A stretch of DNA of 64,000 nucleotides from Neorhizobium tomejilense (GTDB lineage: Bacteria > Pseudomonadota > Alphaproteobacteria > Rhizobiales > Rhizobiaceae), in assembly GCA_002968845.1 (NCBI GenBank), contig PVBG01000024.1:1-64000 (forward strand). The letters run 5' to 3'. The position numbers and the translations under genes were made by a program. Below the pieces are notes generated by a model, which saw only the letters and a program-made list of their open reading frames with translations, searched no databases and was not told where the DNA came from. Shown here piece by piece: positions 33,745 through 41,953 of the stretch. The stretch's first letter is position 1. Each line of letters begins with the position of its first letter.

Positions 33745-34879
33745 ACCCCCGCGCTATATCGCATTCGAAGAAATAATTTCGCCAATGGATATAGATTTCT
33801 TCACGAGGGAAGTATTCGGGAAAAGAGATTTTTTGCTTACAAATTCCCGGTGCCCACCGATGGATGAGATAAGCTTTGAGGAGGCGATATGGGCACATGA
33901 ACAGGGACTCCAAAACAGCCTCACGGCTTACCCTTCTTCACTGCAACCATTTCGTCCGCCTCGACGACGCAAGAGCAAAGACCTGTTCAACTGGGCGCTC
34001 GAGCGGTATGCGGAAGGCGACGCGTTGGTTCTTGAGGGCATCGAGAATTTATTGCCTTGGGCGGCGTGTTTAGCTTCAACCACTGCTTTGGGCTTGTTAT
34101 CCAGGACATCTATACACGCAATCGCGATGCCGCCGAACTCTACAGTGGTTAGAGAATATACTGAACCCACAGATCTCATCATTATGCCTACGAATGGTAA
34201 TATAAATATTACATCTAACAATTGCGCCCTTTACAATCTAAGCGCGCTCCAACATGTGCATCAATATCCTTGTATTTACATTTCAGCGTGTAATGCACTT
34301 ACCATAAATGCTCCTACACATTCTGTAGTTACTTTTGCGGAAATTGAACCGCTCACCATGCGAGACTACCTATCGGTGTTCGGGACTGTGATGACAGAGT
34401 CCTGCGACGATTTTAGAAAGAGTTCACATCTTGATATGGATCGAACAAAAACTGAATCGGTCATCATTGAAAAGCTTTCACAAAATTCGAAATTCCTTGA
34501 CACTTGTGTTCGGAGGACAAAGCTCAAGCTCGTTGATAAGTATAGGCCGCTACCCTTGGGGGGCTTGCGTGACCCCATTACTTTGTCTCCTAATATTAAT
34601 GCAGATACGATGCTGAGATTGAGACCAGGAATGCATCTACTACCCGACTTAAATCCTAACGGAGCCTATCTTTACGTCTCGGGACTCGCAAACGTTCCGG
34701 AACATGAGGCTCAGCCAGGGGGACTATTGTTTCCAGGTTCGGTATTCGAATTACTCGAGGGGGTGGCTAGAATGAAACAACCGTTCAGTGCGGATTTTCT
34801 ATCCGATCAGTTCACGATAGAAGCGCGAATTACTTTACTCAAGAAATTATTTTCTGTACGGGCTCTGGAGCTGGCATGA
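33731..34879 (+). CDS. JmjC/cupin-like paralog lacking the iron ligands
   Basis: 382 residues, overlapping its neighbours by 14 and 4 bases. It shares the start pattern (IAFEEIISPMDIDFFTREVF) and overall layout of the two flanking cupin proteins, including the winged-helix-like end. Where they have HxD, it reads VVREYTEPTDLI, so both N-terminal iron ligands are missing; only a histidine at the distal site (APTHSVV, H197) remains. It is probably a non-catalytic partner or substrate-binding subunit of the active oxygenases, a heterodimer idea that is inference only. Confidence 0.65.
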   Translation: MLHSKPPRYIAFEEIISPMDIDFFTREVFGKRDFLLTNSRCPPMDEISFEEAIWAHEQGLQNSLTAYPSSLQPFRPPRRRKSKDLFNWALERYAEGDALVLEGIENLLPWAACLASTTALGLLSRTSIHAIAMPPNSTVVREYTEPTDLIIMPTNGNINITSNNCALYNLSALQHVHQYPCIYISACNALTINAPTHSVVTFAEIEPLTMRDYLSVFGTVMTESCDDFRKSSHLDMDRTKTESVIIEKLSQNSKFLDTCVRRTKLKLVDKYRPLPLGGLRDPITLSPNINADTMLRLRPGMHLLPDLNPNGAYLYVSGLANVPEHEAQPGGLLFPGSVFELLEGVARMKQPFSADFLSDQFTIEARITLLKKLFSVRALELA

Positions 34880-35643
34880 AGAGGCAGTCTTACTCCGCTC
34901 TTGATCAAATTATTGCACCTGTAAGTCGCGACGTTTTCTTTAGCGAATACTTTGAAGCTAGGACACTACATAGGTCTCTCGGCCATTTTCCGTTCTCTAT
35001 ATCAGAGGGGGATGCCTCTAAGCTGCTAGAATCCGCCATCACACTGGACTCAAGAAACGTGCGCGCAAACCAAGGGGGTGTTGTTTTGCGCCCCCCGAAC
35101 GATATCGATTCAGAAATATTCGCATGGGCTATCAAAGTTTATCAAAGTGGAGCAACAATAATTATTAATAAGATCGAGACACTTGATTTACGAATATTAC
35201 AATTTTCCAAAGACATTGCGTCAGATTTCCAAGGAAGAGCGCATATTACTCTGTTCTGGACACCTGCCTTAGCACAAGGTTTCGCTCCTCATTTCGACAC
35301 ACTCGACGTATTCGTACTGCAATTATTTGGTGAGAAGAATTGGAGCATTGGGCCGAGTCCGGTTTACTTGCCGACCAGAAGACAGGGCTATTTGGTTGAT
35401 CTTGGTATAGCTCCCATTCCCAAAGAGAATTTCAGCTTAAGAAGAGGGGATAGCTTCTATATACCTAGAGGTGTTGTGCATTGGGCGCAAACTTCTGAGA
35501 CGTCCTCGATTCACTTGTCTGTCGAAATCGAAACAGTAAGTCGCGGGGCAGTTCTATCCAATGAGCTCAAGTGCAATGAAGTCACCAGAAGATTGTCTTC
35601 CGGATGGCCTGCAGCAGGAGATATATTTCTCAAAAACTCTTGA
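34876..35643 (+). CDS. JmjC/cupin-type 2-oxoglutarate Fe(II) oxygenase 2 (short)
   Basis: 255 residues, ATG overlapping the previous stop (ATGA) with GGAG upstream. APHFDTLDVFVLQLFGEKNW is a classic cupin_4 signature: His139 and Asp141 as iron ligands and Lys154 for 2-oxoglutarate; the distal His202 is in YIPRGVVHWAQ. The domain stops soon after the distal histidine, so the winged-helix end of its paralogs is missing. Last gene of the operon; a weak hairpin with a T-run follows the stop. Confidence 0.78.
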   Translation: MKRQSYSALDQIIAPVSRDVFFSEYFEARTLHRSLGHFPFSISEGDASKLLESAITLDSRNVRANQGGVVLRPPNDIDSEIFAWAIKVYQSGATIIINKIETLDLRILQFSKDIASDFQGRAHITLFWTPALAQGFAPHFDTLDVFVLQLFGEKNWSIGPSPVYLPTRRQGYLVDLGIAPIPKENFSLRRGDSFYIPRGVVHWAQTSETSSIHLSVEIETVSRGAVLSNELKCNEVTRRLSSGWPAAGDIFLKNS

Positions 35644-35813
35644 AGCTTCGATTAATGGATGAAATTCATTTATTTTTTCACTTCCGATAAGGAAGCATAT
35701 CGGCACTCAGGGGGTCGAAAACTCGTATGGGCGATTGGTAGCGAAGGCGCTATAAGTTCACTATCGAGCCAAAAGCCCAGGGTTTTCGTGGACTTTTCGC
35801 CACTGGGGGAAGC

Positions 35814-36365
35814 ATGGGGACGTTAAAGGGGAAGTTCCTGCGGTCATTCGGGCTGCACGAACGAGCGAACAAGGCAGATGCCGAGGGCGAGGAGGGCCGC
35901 CTTCTAGCCGCGGAGCATCGGAAGCCTGAAAACAAGCGGCCACGCAAGGTCACGTATCACGAAATCATGGAAGACCTCGCGACGGGGGAGCCGGGAAGTT
36001 TCCTCGATCGGAAGATTCAGTCCCTGATGGCCTTTGATCTATGGCCGCCTCAATCAATGACCGAGACCTTCGACAAGGTTCGGGCGAGCGGTCAGGACAA
36101 TGCCTGGACGACATCGGTGCCTGGGATCTCGAAGCTCATAATGGTCTCCCATACGCAGATCTATCGCACGATCAACATCCAGTTCGGCCCGGCGCGGGCT
36201 ACATTCGCTCTCGATGGCGTTCGCTACAGGGTGCAGGGCAAGACCCCAGCCATGGCGCTCATGGCAGTTCATTTGACTGCAAATCGGATCCGCCACCCGG
36301 CTGACGACGGAACGACCGGGCTCGGGCCTCGCGTCGAAGTTCTCGGAGAATACGAAGAGCAATGA
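35814..36365 (+). CDS. Hypothetical protein, 183 residues
   Basis: GGGGGAAGC before ATG 35814. A charged lysine/glutamate-rich N-terminus leads to a small alpha/beta domain (ISKLIMVSHTQIYRTINIQF). Its end is one frame away from the next gene, whose start lacks a ribosome-binding site, so coupling or a frameshift fusion is conceivable. Confidence 0.65.
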   Translation: MGTLKGKFLRSFGLHERANKADAEGEEGRLLAAEHRKPENKRPRKVTYHEIMEDLATGEPGSFLDRKIQSLMAFDLWPPQSMTETFDKVRASGQDNAWTTSVPGISKLIMVSHTQIYRTINIQFGPARATFALDGVRYRVQGKTPAMALMAVHLTANRIRHPADDGTTGLGPRVEVLGEYEEQ

Positions 36366-36399
36366 CGCTGGTAAAACTTCATCTCCTCAATCTGGTACG

Positions 36400-37020
36400 T
36401 TGGGAGAGCTGCTCACGGTGGCCAAGCTCAACACGCTCGGACTGGCCGCTTACACGAGTCCTGAAGGCGCACCTGGTCACGATGTGATCGTTGTCGTCGA
36501 TGGGCAGCCACGTTCAATTGAAGTGAAAACCCGACAATTCCTGCGGCGGGCGACCGAGATCACCCGCTGGCCTGTCGAGATGGACAAGAAGGGGGATGCC
36601 GACTTCTTCATCTTCATCGAGCTCGATCTGAGGACGATGGCACCGACGTTCTACGTCCTGACGAACGAGCAGGCTCGCGCGGTACATAGGAGCTATCTCG
36701 GCGGAGGGAACTGCTATCCCCCGGAGGTACGGAAAATGATACAGCCGAACGATTTCTCGGCGCTGAGGTCGGATGTTCAAATGAAGCCATCAGAAGAGAT
36801 CAGGAAGCTCGCCGTCGAGCATGGCATTACCGGAGACCCCGCGTTCATCGATGTCTGGGCTGACAAGATCTCGGAGTTGTCAGGTGAAACGGGCGATACC
36901 TCTGATGAGATCGAGCAGCTTCTGATCAACATGAGGCGTGCGAACAAGATCGATCCGGCTGTCGCTCGATCTCTCTTTCATCGCTACATGACTACAGAGA
37001 AGTATCCGGGGATCCGTTGA
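36400..37020 (+). CDS. PD-(D/E)XK-like nuclease-fold protein
   Basis: 206 residues from TTG 36400 (weak start; the frame is open to about 36270 without an ATG). LGLAAYTSPEGAPGHDVIVV carries the acidic residue and SIEVKTRQ the ExK of the PD-(D/E)XK fold, followed by a strand-rich half and a helical C-terminus. Homologous arrangements occur in restriction-like and single-domain nucleases. Surrounded by other possible defence genes. Confidence 0.55.
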   Translation: MGELLTVAKLNTLGLAAYTSPEGAPGHDVIVVVDGQPRSIEVKTRQFLRRATEITRWPVEMDKKGDADFFIFIELDLRTMAPTFYVLTNEQARAVHRSYLGGGNCYPPEVRKMIQPNDFSALRSDVQMKPSEEIRKLAVEHGITGDPAFIDVWADKISELSGETGDTSDEIEQLLINMRRANKIDPAVARSLFHRYMTTEKYPGIR

Positions 37021-37057
37021 TGAAAGCAGTTTTGACGCTGAGAAGGACAAGGCCGAG

Positions 37058-37681
37058 ATGAGCGACACGACACAGAGCCGGAGCCTTCAGATCAGTCCGA
37101 AATATACGGTCGCCTTCTGGCGCGGCCTCGAACTGGATCCCGACAATCCGAAACAAGAGGACTGGGTGAAGGCCGTCGATGTCCTGAGGGATCGCATCTA
37201 TGGGCGGTTTATCAAGCCAGCCCAGTCGCTGATCGATGTCGATAAGGCCAACAAACCGCAGACATTCGGCTTCGCGATCCTCGCCCTGGATTGTCTCGTC
37301 ATCGAAACCATTCAAGGATTCAGAAAAGGCGTCACCAATCACACAGGCCAAAGCGGACCGCTGTTCAGAGAGTTCCTGAGCAACTGGCCGCCGTTTATTG
37401 CCTGCCTTGGTGCCGGGATGGTGGCGACCACGAAAGCCGACGAGTTCTACAGGCAGGGGCGCTGCGCTCTTCATCACAGTGGGGCCACTGAGAAGATGAC
37501 GGTCGGGATTAGCGGCCCGATGATGCGCTTCGATAACGGCGACATCACTGTCAACCGGACGCTGTTCCACGCTGAGCTGGTGGCGGAGTTCGATCGGTAT
37601 CTAGCAGCCTTGAGCGATCCGGCTTCCGTAGATCTGCGGAAGAAGTTTCTATTGAAAATGAACCCGATATGCGGCTTATGA
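37058..37681 (+). CDS. HEPN-like protein, possible RNase
   Basis: 207 residues from ATG 37058 (AAGGCCGAG upstream). Helical, with FYRQGRCALHH near residue 135, which fits the Rx4-6H motif of HEPN ribonucleases (R-Q-G-R-C-A-L-H). A glutamate- and leucine-rich helix (GFAILALDCLVIETIQGFRK) precedes it. The HEPN assignment is a motif guess; no partner antitoxin is visible beside it. Confidence 0.5.
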   Translation: MSDTTQSRSLQISPKYTVAFWRGLELDPDNPKQEDWVKAVDVLRDRIYGRFIKPAQSLIDVDKANKPQTFGFAILALDCLVIETIQGFRKGVTNHTGQSGPLFREFLSNWPPFIACLGAGMVATTKADEFYRQGRCALHHSGATEKMTVGISGPMMRFDNGDITVNRTLFHAELVAEFDRYLAALSDPASVDLRKKFLLKMNPICGL

Positions 37682-37769
37682 GAGTGACTTAGTTTTTATG
37701 TAACCGTAAGTTTCATAATAGTACTTATGGAACTTGTCGCCTGATCCACGCTTTGGTTGCCGGAATACA

Positions 37770-38669
37770 ATGTCAGACCTCGAGACAAATTTAGATCCGA
37801 CTGAACCGCTGACAGGCGAGAAACTAGCTCGTCTAGCGGCCGCTGATTTTGAGAGCTTCTTCGTACCTGAAGGCAAGGTTTCGGTTAGGATTTTCGTTGA
37901 GTCTGGTCCGATCGCGCGTGCCCGAGGCACTGGCGCGAACGCGCGCATTCTAATTTCGCCGGATATGGCGAACGATGTAATCGATGGACCTGACCGCTTT
38001 CACCTACACCTACTTATCATCGGTCACGAGATCGCGCATCTTCTTCACAGGCACGTCCAGAGCGAACCGCCTGAAACCTCTGATATTCAAGCGCTCGAAT
38101 ACTGGGCGGATTTTTACGGCGCGAAGGTCATGACGACGCTTGTTTCGTTCGGTGCGAACATTTCAGCCATCTATAAGCATTATTTTCCAAAAGATCGTTT
38201 CGATCCTGGGCTTAGAAGTATGGGTTCTGCAATTGGAACAATGGTTGAGACTGTATACTCCGTAAATAAGCTATACCCCGCACCTCTCGTCCGGGTATCT
38301 TTGACAACTAATGGAATCATGTGTGTTCTGCGTCGGTTCATGTTGGCGGATAACGTTGACAGTCGGTGGATGCTTTCCGCCATCTTACGCTTAATGTCGG
38401 CCCCCGAGACAAAGAACTTGATGAACACGAACCCCAATCAGATTGATGGACTTCTTGCTCCGCTTGAACGAGCACGTCAGTGGCACCTAAATGAGCAGAA
38501 AGCTCACCCACCGATTGAACAGTGGTTGCATCCAGCTCTGATCCCGTTCCTCGGTACGACATTCGAGGAATCAGAGCTAGAAATAGCGCTAGCAACCGCA
38601 GAGCGAAGGGAAGAGTTGGATCGCCTCGCTCAAGCCCTCGACGAGCCTGATCTTTTCAAGGATGCTTGA
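37770..38669 (+). CDS. HEXXH metalloprotease-like protein
   Basis: 299 residues from ATG 37770. LLIIGHEIAHLLHRH is a HEXXH zinc site and EYWADFYGAK gives the downstream E..AD pattern of gluzincin-type peptidases. No signal peptide, so it is cytoplasmic. A C-terminal helical region (ELEIALATAERREELDRLAQ) follows. Substrate unknown; comparable proteases occur in some phage-defence and toxin systems. Confidence 0.65.
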   Translation: MSDLETNLDPTEPLTGEKLARLAAADFESFFVPEGKVSVRIFVESGPIARARGTGANARILISPDMANDVIDGPDRFHLHLLIIGHEIAHLLHRHVQSEPPETSDIQALEYWADFYGAKVMTTLVSFGANISAIYKHYFPKDRFDPGLRSMGSAIGTMVETVYSVNKLYPAPLVRVSLTTNGIMCVLRRFMLADNVDSRWMLSAILRLMSAPETKNLMNTNPNQIDGLLAPLERARQWHLNEQKAHPPIEQWLHPALIPFLGTTFEESELEIALATAERREELDRLAQALDEPDLFKDA

Positions 38670-38681
38670 GATTAGCACTTC

Positions 38682-39158
38682 CTATCGCGGCAACATTCCC
38701 ATTCGCCACTCGCTGTTTCCCTTGCTCCCGCACTCGCAGCGGAGCTTCGGCAGCAAGCTGGTTATCACCGTCTGCTTTTCATGCTGACGCGACATCTCCC
38801 ATCGATCGACAGGCGCAACCCGATCGCAGCTCTTACAGCGGATCGCGAGCGTCTTCCACTCCGGCAATGATGCGAACGTGTACTGGGGATCGTTCAGAAC
38901 CTCGGGATACGGATCCGGCCCGGTCCTGACCTTCGGCGGCTTCAGTGGCTCCGGAGGATCTGGCGCGAGCTCGCATGTCATCCGGTTCCGGCCGTTCATG
39001 TGAACGATGTACTTGCCGGGGCGCTCCCGGATGGCCGCTTTGCACGCTGCTATCGAAACCGGGAAGCTGGACGATGACGAGATCACTTCAATGATCGACC
39101 CGCCTCCATCCGGAGGATCGTCCCAGACCTCGACGCGATATGTATGATTGCTCTCCAT
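38682..39158 (-). CDS. Zinc-ribbon hypothetical protein downstream of umuC
   Basis: 158 residues from ATG 39158, 7 bases after the umuC stop, so probably in the SOS-controlled message. The C-terminal CKSCDRVAP ... LRCECGSKG forms a CxxC...CxC zinc-knuckle. N-terminal part: a small beta domain with HMNGRNRMTCEL. Function unknown. Confidence 0.65.
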   Translation of the reverse strand: MESNHTYRVEVWDDPPDGGGSIIEVISSSSSFPVSIAACKAAIRERPGKYIVHMNGRNRMTCELAPDPPEPLKPPKVRTGPDPYPEVLNDPQYTFASLPEWKTLAIRCKSCDRVAPVDRWEMSRQHEKQTVITSLLPKLRCECGSKGNSEWRMGMLPR

Positions 39159-39165
39159 AACCGGA

Positions 39166-40452
39166 CTATGCTCGAACAACCGGAAGGTCGGCAAGCCGGG
39201 TGGTGTACCTGGGCGATCGCATGTCTGCCTTCGTCGCAAACGACGGCTTGAAGCCCTCGCTGGCTAGAACGATGGTCTTCTTACCCCACTTGTCGTTCAC
39301 AGCATCCAGCGCGGCCGACAGCTTCGCCGACTTCGCCTGCTCATGGGCGAAGAGATCGACCGGGGCCATCTCCTCGGGCACCAGGTCGTCGAGCATGACC
39401 CCGGCCTTCGTGTACGCAAACCCATTGTTCTCTCTATTCCCCTTCCAGCCGCGTTCGGCGCAGCGCAGCGCGGTTTGCACCAGCGCCATCGTGGTGTTCG
39501 ACGGCGGTGACAGCTTGGCCGTCCTCGAGGAGCTGTCCCGAGCGGATCCGTTGTGCGGGTTCGTGTGGAAGAAGACGGTCATGTGCGCGGCGACGAGGCC
39601 ATGACGGCGCAGCTTTTCCGCTGCCCTCGTCGCATGGGCTGTGATCGCCTGCTGCAGGACTGCGAGCGATGTCATGGGCGTTCCGGCCGACCGGGTGACG
39701 GCCATCCCCTTTCGGGTGGGTTCGACGTCCTGGATTTCGATGCAAGGGATGCCCCGCAGCTCGGCCACCGTCCGCTCGAGCACGACGGTTCCGACAGATC
39801 GGGCGAGTGGTAGCGGCATGTCGCGGAGATGGGCGACGGTGTTGATCCCGACGCCGCGGAGCTTTTCCGTGGTTCGGCTCCCGACACCCCAGACCTCAGA
39901 GACATCGGTGCGCGCCATGCAATATGCGGCGATCTTCTCGTCCATCAGGTCGGCCACGCCGTTGAAGACCGGATTCTTCTTCGCAATGAAGTTGGCGAAC
40001 TTCGCCATGGTCTTGCTCGGGCCGATCCCGACGCAGGTGGGGATGCCCGTGTTCTGCCGGACGGTCGCCCTCATCTCGGCCGCGTGGTCGAGCATCCGGC
40101 CACCGAAGCCGCTCATGTCTACGAAGGTCTCGTCGATCGAATAGATCTCAGTCCTCGGGCTGAAATCGGAGATCGTGGCAGCCACGCGCCGGGAGATGTC
40201 GCCGTACAAGGTGTAGTTGGACGAGAATAGGCGGATGCCATGGGCTTTCGTCTTCTGCCGGAAGAGGTGAGCAGGCTCCCCCATCTTGATGCCGAGAGCC
40301 TTGGCCTCGTCGCTGCGAGCTACCGCGCAGCCGTCGTTGTTCGACAGCACAACAACTGGGACGCCTCGGAGACGTGGATCGAACAGGCGCTCGCAACTGA
40401 CGTAGAAGTTGTTGCAGTCGATCAGGGCGATCGGGTCCGGCACGGAGATCAC
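39166..40452 (-). CDS. umuC: UmuC-type translesion DNA polymerase (Pol V catalytic subunit)
   Basis: 428 residues from GTG 40452, overlapping the umuD stop (GTGA). Family-Y signatures: IALIDCNNFYVSCERLFDP at the N-terminus, VVLSNNDGCAVARS, and catalytic IYSIDETFVDMSGF; a helix-hairpin-helix-like GVGSRTTEKLRGVGINTV at about 190. Full length for plasmid umuC/mucB/rulB genes. With processed UmuD it would copy damaged DNA with errors. Expression is expected to be SOS-induced from the LexA box upstream of umuD. Confidence 0.95.
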   Translation of the reverse strand: MISVPDPIALIDCNNFYVSCERLFDPRLRGVPVVVLSNNDGCAVARSDEAKALGIKMGEPAHLFRQKTKAHGIRLFSSNYTLYGDISRRVAATISDFSPRTEIYSIDETFVDMSGFGGRMLDHAAEMRATVRQNTGIPTCVGIGPSKTMAKFANFIAKKNPVFNGVADLMDEKIAAYCMARTDVSEVWGVGSRTTEKLRGVGINTVAHLRDMPLPLARSVGTVVLERTVAELRGIPCIEIQDVEPTRKGMAVTRSAGTPMTSLAVLQQAITAHATRAAEKLRRHGLVAAHMTVFFHTNPHNGSARDSSSRTAKLSPPSNTTMALVQTALRCAERGWKGNRENNGFAYTKAGVMLDDLVPEEMAPVDLFAHEQAKSAKLSAALDAVNDKWGKKTIVLASEGFKPSFATKADMRSPRYTTRLADLPVVRA

Positions 40453-40889
40453 TCCACCGGATAGCGGCGAGCGATCCCGGCAACCACGCCCCAGATCTCG
40501 GTCGTCTCGAGGACAGGGAGTGGAGGATAATGGTCGTCCGATCTCGCCTCGAGCCACATTCGGCCGTCGCGCCTGGTCAGCGCCTTGAGGGTCATGTCGC
40601 CATTGTGGAGGGCGAGAACTGTGCGACCTGGCTGCACCTTCCCGGATCGATCGATAGCGACGAAATCGCCGTCGAGGATCCCGGCACGACAGAGGCTATT
40701 GCCGCTGACCCTATACCAGAATGTCGAGGTCTCCCGGCGCACGATCCAAGCGATCAAATCGATCGGGTCTTCGAGGTCGTCGCCTGCAGGAGAGGGAAAG
40801 CCTGCCGACACCATCAGGCCAGCAGTTCTCACCTCGCGGACGATGTACTCCACGGAAACAGGCTCGACGATCGCTAGGGCGTGTTTCAT
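40449..40889 (-). CDS. umuD: UmuD-type SOS mutagenesis protein
   Basis: 146 residues. The self-cleavage site is recognisable in SAGFPSPAGDD (Ala-Gly), the catalytic serine in VSGNSLCRAGI and the catalytic lysine in NGDMTLKALTRRDG, the LexA/UmuD-type Ser-Lys dyad. RecA-stimulated cleavage yields UmuD', the partner of UmuC. The operator lies 32 bases upstream of the start. Confidence 0.95.
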   Translation of the reverse strand: MKHALAIVEPVSVEYIVREVRTAGLMVSAGFPSPAGDDLEDPIDLIAWIVRRETSTFWYRVSGNSLCRAGILDGDFVAIDRSGKVQPGRTVLALHNGDMTLKALTRRDGRMWLEARSDDHYPPLPVLETTEIWGVVAGIARRYPVE

Positions 40890-40920
40890 GGCATGTATTC
40901 TGAGCTGGACATATCAGCGA

Positions 40921-40935
40921 GAACGAAAGCAGAAC
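40921..40935. promoter_or_regulatory. LexA (SOS) box, alphaproteobacterial type
   Basis: GAAC-GAAAGCA-GAAC, that is, GTTC-N7-GTTC on the umuD strand, the direct-repeat LexA site known in alphaproteobacteria. It sits between divergent umuD and the HUH-like gene, so both could be damage-induced. Confidence 0.85.
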
Positions 40936-41040
40936 ATAAGCCTCCGGTCAACAAAAAGAACAGGCCAAGAACGCTTTCGCTTGTGGATTGCAGGAGACGA
41001 TCTACGCAAGCGTCTGACATCTGTAGTATATATGGCCGAG

Positions 41041-41706
41041 ATGACGACAGATTCAGAAGCTATCAGCGCCCCACCAAAGCGTAAAACAAACTGGATAAAT
41101 CGGAAGCCAGCAGCGAACCTGTTGCACGCTGTAAACGTCGCTGAGATCTTGGATCGATCCCTTAATTTCATGGTGACGCTGAACTTCGCCCATACTGCCT
41201 GTGACCCAAATCAGGTCAGTGAACGCTTCGAAAAGTTGCGCGACAACTACTTCGGACCATGGATGCGGAGGTGCGGGCCATCAGGACGGAAAGAGCCGCC
41301 GCCAACCTTCATCTGGACCATCGAGAATGCCGGAGGATGCCTGAACGTCCACTGGCTCGTCCATCTCCCTGCCGGGCGCATCGAGGACTTCAAAGCGCGG
41401 CTTCCGGTCTGGCTTGAGAAAGTCGTGGGCGAGATCTACGCGCCGGATCAGGCAATTCATATCCGGAAGGCACCAACGCCTCGCGGAGCTGTGAAGTACA
41501 TGATCAAAGGGATCGATCCATTCTACGCTCCTGTCTATGGCATCCGGCAGAGTGATCAGGGCGAGGTGATCGGCAATCGATCAAACTTCTCCCGTTCGCT
41601 TGGCCCGGCCGTGAAGAAGGCTCTGCAGGCCGAAGGACGGATGAAGCCCACACGCCGGATAGGAGTGCCTCGGAAGGGGGCGCTCGCTGCACCGCCGCCC
41701 GCTTGA
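41041..41706 (+). CDS. HUH Rep-like protein
   Basis: 221 residues from ATG 41041 (41032 is an alternative; neither has a good ribosome-binding site). CLNVHWLVHLP resembles the metal-binding histidine motif, and GAVKYMIKG the tyrosine/lysine motif, of rolling-circle Rep or inovirus replication proteins. The VTLNF strand and the conserved-looking NRSNFSRSLGPAVKKAL also fit that group. It could be a remnant replication initiator or a cryptic phage gene. Divergent from umuDC across the LexA box. Confidence 0.55.
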   Translation: MTTDSEAISAPPKRKTNWINRKPAANLLHAVNVAEILDRSLNFMVTLNFAHTACDPNQVSERFEKLRDNYFGPWMRRCGPSGRKEPPPTFIWTIENAGGCLNVHWLVHLPAGRIEDFKARLPVWLEKVVGEIYAPDQAIHIRKAPTPRGAVKYMIKGIDPFYAPVYGIRQSDQGEVIGNRSNFSRSLGPAVKKALQAEGRMKPTRRIGVPRKGALAAPPPA

Positions 41707-41757
41707 CCAGGATCCCGGAAAAGGATGCAATCGAGATCCGACTTAATGGAGATCCGA

Positions 41758-41952
41758 ATGCGCGGTCGAATACCCTCCGATGTCCTTTTGCGGCCCGAAG
41801 ATCTCGCGCTGCTCGAACGAGCTTTCGCGCAGGTGATACCGGAGCACGACACGCATCCCGACGAGCTGGCGATGCTCCTGGTCAGGCTCTTTCAAGACGG
41901 CGTGCGGACGGAGGCCGAGCTGATCGCAGCGGCCGAGAAGTGGTTCCGATAA
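41758..41952 (+). CDS. Small hypothetical protein, 64 residues
   Basis: ATG 41758 with GGAGATCCGA directly upstream is preferred over the upstream in-frame ATGs at 41725 and 41746. Helical (LLRPEDLALLERAFAQVIPE), ends one base before the GIY-YIG gene start. Possibly a small partner of that nuclease. Confidence 0.6.
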   Translation: MRGRIPSDVLLRPEDLALLERAFAQVIPEHDTHPDELAMLLVRLFQDGVRTEAELIAAAEKWFR

Positions 41953-41953
41953 C

